Below are positions 4,912 to 6,250 of a stretch of 6,250 nt of DNA, piece after piece. Location: contig JAFGSH010000253.1 of the NCBI GenBank assembly GCA_016934695.1, forward strand, positions 1 to 6,250, given 5' to 3'. Origin of the DNA: Deltaproteobacteria bacterium (lineage in GTDB: Bacteria; Desulfobacterota; Syntrophia; Syntrophales; UBA2210). The notes under the pieces are model-generated. The model saw only the letters and a list, made by a program, of their open reading frames with translations. It ran no database searches and had not been told where the DNA came from. How positions within the stretch are numbered: the stretch's first letter is position 1; every line of letters starts with the position of its first letter. The translations under genes were made by a program, and so were the position numbers.

Positions 4912-5715
4912 ATGGAGTATCAGTGGATCGAAGTAACGACGGAGGATCACGTCGCGACGGTAGCGCTGAACAGGACGAAGAGTCTCAACGCCCTCAGCAT
5001 GGAGTTCGCGCAGGAGATCGTCGACGTATTTACCGAATTGAATACGATGCAGGATGTCTGGGTCATCATCCTGAAGAGCAACGCCCGGATCTTCTCCGCG
5101 GGGCTCGACCTGAAGGACGCCATGTCGCGGGGGCTGATCGGGAAGCCGAAGAACATGCTCAATATCCCCGTCGACGACCGGGCCCTGTTCGATTGCTGTC
5201 ATGCCATCGAGGAGTGCAGAAAACCGGTCATCGCCGCCGTGCACGGGATGTGCGTCGGCGCCGGCCTCGACATCATCTCGGCGTGCGACCTGCGCCTCTG
5301 CACCGAGGACGCGAGCTTCACCCTCCGCGAGGCGCGGATCGGCATCGTCGCCGACATGGGCGTCCTCCAGCGGCTCCCCCACATCATCGGCCAGGCATTT
5401 ACGCGCCAGCTGGCCTACACGGGACGGTTCTTCACGGCCGGAGAGGTCGAGCGAATGGGGCTGGTGATCGAGGTCTACCCGGACCAGGAGGCGCTGATGG
5501 CCGGGGCGAAGAAGCTGGCAGAAGAGATCAAGGAGAGCGCCCCCCTGGCGGTTCAGAATACCAAGGAGGTCCTCAACTACAGCCGGACGGCGACGGTCCG
5601 CGAGGGGATCACGCTGGCGGTCCACAAAAACATGATCCTCCTCACGTCGAAAGATTGCGTGGAGGCGATGACGGCCTTCGCGGAGAAACGCAAACCGGAC
5701 TTCAGGGGGGAATAG
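4912..5715 (+). CDS. Crotonase family enzyme, delta3,5-delta2,4-dienoyl-CoA isomerase-like
   Basis: This is a 267-residue enoyl-CoA hydratase/isomerase-fold protein. FSAGLDL (61-67) and HGMCVGAG (111-118) form the CoA-thioester oxyanion hole. The segment GAGLDIISACDLRLCTED and LREARIGIVADMGVLQRLP closely follows ECH1, the dienoyl-CoA isomerase of beta-oxidation. Asp120, Glu140 and Asp148 occupy the three positions known as catalytic in rat ECH1. It may therefore shift double bonds of unsaturated acyl-CoAs; a ring-derived CoA ester substrate is also possible. The ATG at 4912 is preferred: GAGAGGG (4896-4902) lies 9 bases upstream and the protein then begins like its relatives. In-frame alternatives are GTG 4906 and ATG 4894. 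It appears to be a single-gene unit. Confidence 0.88.
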   Translation: MEYQWIEVTTEDHVATVALNRTKSLNALSMEFAQEIVDVFTELNTMQDVWVIILKSNARIFSAGLDLKDAMSRGLIGKPKNMLNIPVDDRALFDCCHAIEECRKPVIAAVHGMCVGAGLDIISACDLRLCTEDASFTLREARIGIVADMGVLQRLPHIIGQAFTRQLAYTGRFFTAGEVERMGLVIEVYPDQEALMAGAKKLAEEIKESAPLAVQNTKEVLNYSRTATVREGITLAVHKNMILLTSKDCVEAMTAFAEKRKPDFRGE

Positions 5716-5732
5716 GAACGGAAGGTCCGTGC

Positions 5733-5762
5733 ACCCGGCCGGGGTTTCCTCCCGTGCCGGGT
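5733..5762 (+). terminator. Strong hairpin after the crotonase gene, no T run
   Basis: ACCCGGC (5733-5739) pairs with GCCGGGT (5756-5762). The stem continues with CGGG/CCCG (5740-5743 with 5751-5754) past a bulged T, giving 11 bp in all. It lies 18 bases after the stop. Without a T run it would act poorly as an intrinsic terminator; it may protect the 3' end or aid rho-dependent termination. Confidence 0.4.
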
Positions 5763-5885
5763 CCCGCCGGAACGACCCGGACGTACGGCAGCATCATGGA
5801 TATCGTTTTGTGCCGCACCATCGCTTCCCCGGCGGCAAACCCGCCTCGGGGGTTTCAGATCGAAGGGCGCGTCCCCGCCCTCTCC

Positions 5886-5936
5886 CGGGGGGATATGCCC
5901 CCCGCTCCCCTGAAAAAGTCCTTGTATAAAACAAGG
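5886..5936. other. Two further hairpins upstream of fbp
   Basis: CGGGGGG (5886-5892) pairs with CCCCCCG (5898-5904) around ATATG. CCTTGT (5920-5925) pairs with ACAAGG (5931-5936) around ATAAA. Neither has a T run. They could form a structured fbp leader. The rest of the 265-base gap 5716-5980 shows no gene and no clear promoter; TTGTAT at 5922 with TAGGAA 17 bases on is only a weak match. Confidence 0.4.
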
Positions 5937-5967
5937 CCCTCTGCTAGGAAACTGCCATATACACCGT

Positions 5968-5974
5968 AAAGGAG
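5968..5974 (+). promoter_or_regulatory. Ribosome binding site of fbp
   Basis: AAAGGAG ends 6 bases before the ATG at 5981. It is a strong Shine-Dalgarno and decides this start. Confidence 0.85.
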
Positions 5975-5980
5975 CGCACC

Positions 5981-6250
5981 ATGGAAAATATATCAGACGC
6001 CACCAAACACTTCATCGACCTGAGACGGCACATGTGGATGGCCGGGGTCAATCAGGAGTTGCGCCGGCTCATCTGGCAGATAGCCGTCACGGGAAAATAT
6101 ATCTACTCCAAGATCCAGGAATCCAACCGGAAGCTGGCCGGCGAGAAGAACATCTACGGGGAAGATCAGCTCGCCCTGGACATGAGCTCCGACAATATCA
6201 TCGAACACCAGCTCAGATTCTCGGGCTTCGTCAGCCACTACGCCTCCGAA
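5981..6250 (+). CDS. fbp: Class I fructose-1,6-bisphosphatase (N-terminal 90 residues)
   Basis: The gene runs off the right edge; only 90 of an expected 320-350 residues are visible. The reading frame continues to the last base. The segment from KNIYGEDQLALDMSSDNII to SGFVSHYASE follows the class I pattern of GE-Q-KLD, an Asn-Glu-like helix and the SEE metal-binding loop, which is cut just before its second Glu. The enzyme hydrolyses fructose-1,6-bisphosphate to fructose-6-phosphate plus phosphate in gluconeogenesis, in the cytoplasm. The N terminus (MENISDATKHFIDLRRHMWMAGVNQ) is a plausible start helix. A related inositol-phosphatase-fold enzyme cannot be fully excluded from this fragment. 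Confidence 0.8.
   Translation, partial: MENISDATKHFIDLRRHMWMAGVNQELRRLIWQIAVTGKYIYSKIQESNRKLAGEKNIYGEDQLALDMSSDNIIEHQLRFSGFVSHYASE

Noticed and set aside
4762..5625. Minus-strand frame opposite the crotonase gene and the plus-strand frame from 4890
   Set aside because: They shadow a gene with conserved crotonase motifs; the translations are rich in Arg, Asp, Gly and Pro without domain signals.
5729..5929. Plus-strand frame between the crotonase gene and fbp
   Set aside because: It crosses strong hairpins, has no good start signal and gives a Pro/Arg-rich product.
1..6250. CRISPR array or transposon with terminal repeats
   Set aside because: No regularly spaced repeats and no transposase or integrase gene are visible; the only long repeat pair is the tRNA-Leu unit.

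Overview
The window is bacterial chromosome, mostly GC-rich. The left edge carries the end of secG followed directly by a tRNA-Leu(GAG) gene. The same order is known from E. coli (secG-leuU), so it looks like an old conserved junction. The right part holds a DUF362 iron-sulfur protein, an alpha/beta hydrolase, a dienoyl-CoA isomerase-like crotonase and the start of a class I fructose-1,6-bisphosphatase. This gene content would fit an anaerobic, fatty-acid-metabolising deltaproteobacterium (Desulfobacterota, Syntrophales-like). That placement is inference; no phylogenetic marker is complete here.

Layout: (1) 1-418, housekeeping: secG 3' end, a strong tRNA promoter, tRNA-Leu(GAG) and its intrinsic terminator. 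(2) About 419-2760, an accessory islet. It contains a minus-strand Fic AMP-transferase gene with a C-terminal DNA-binding region, a leaderless-looking promoter and a large palindromic operator. Next come a decayed second copy of the tRNA-Leu and its terminator, a hairpin that may be a small RNA, and an AT-rich minus-strand HEPN-domain gene with an intact RNase motif. (3) 2923-4758, a DUF362/ferredoxin gene and an alpha/beta hydrolase gene that converge with abutting stop codons. (4) 4912-6250, the crotonase gene, a hairpin-rich intergenic region and the first 90 codons of fbp.

The most interesting part is the islet. Two stress- or defence-type effectors (Fic and HEPN) lie beside a tRNA-Leu that has been duplicated together with its terminator, and the outer copy is decaying. 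Fic appears to control itself: its palindrome covers its own -35 box, and the predicted transcription start is the A of its ATG. HEPN and DUF362 also have -10 boxes placed only a few bases upstream of their start codons. No integrase, transposase or CRISPR array is visible. The metabolic genes on the right look like ordinary single-gene units, with good ribosome binding sites for the hydrolase and fbp.
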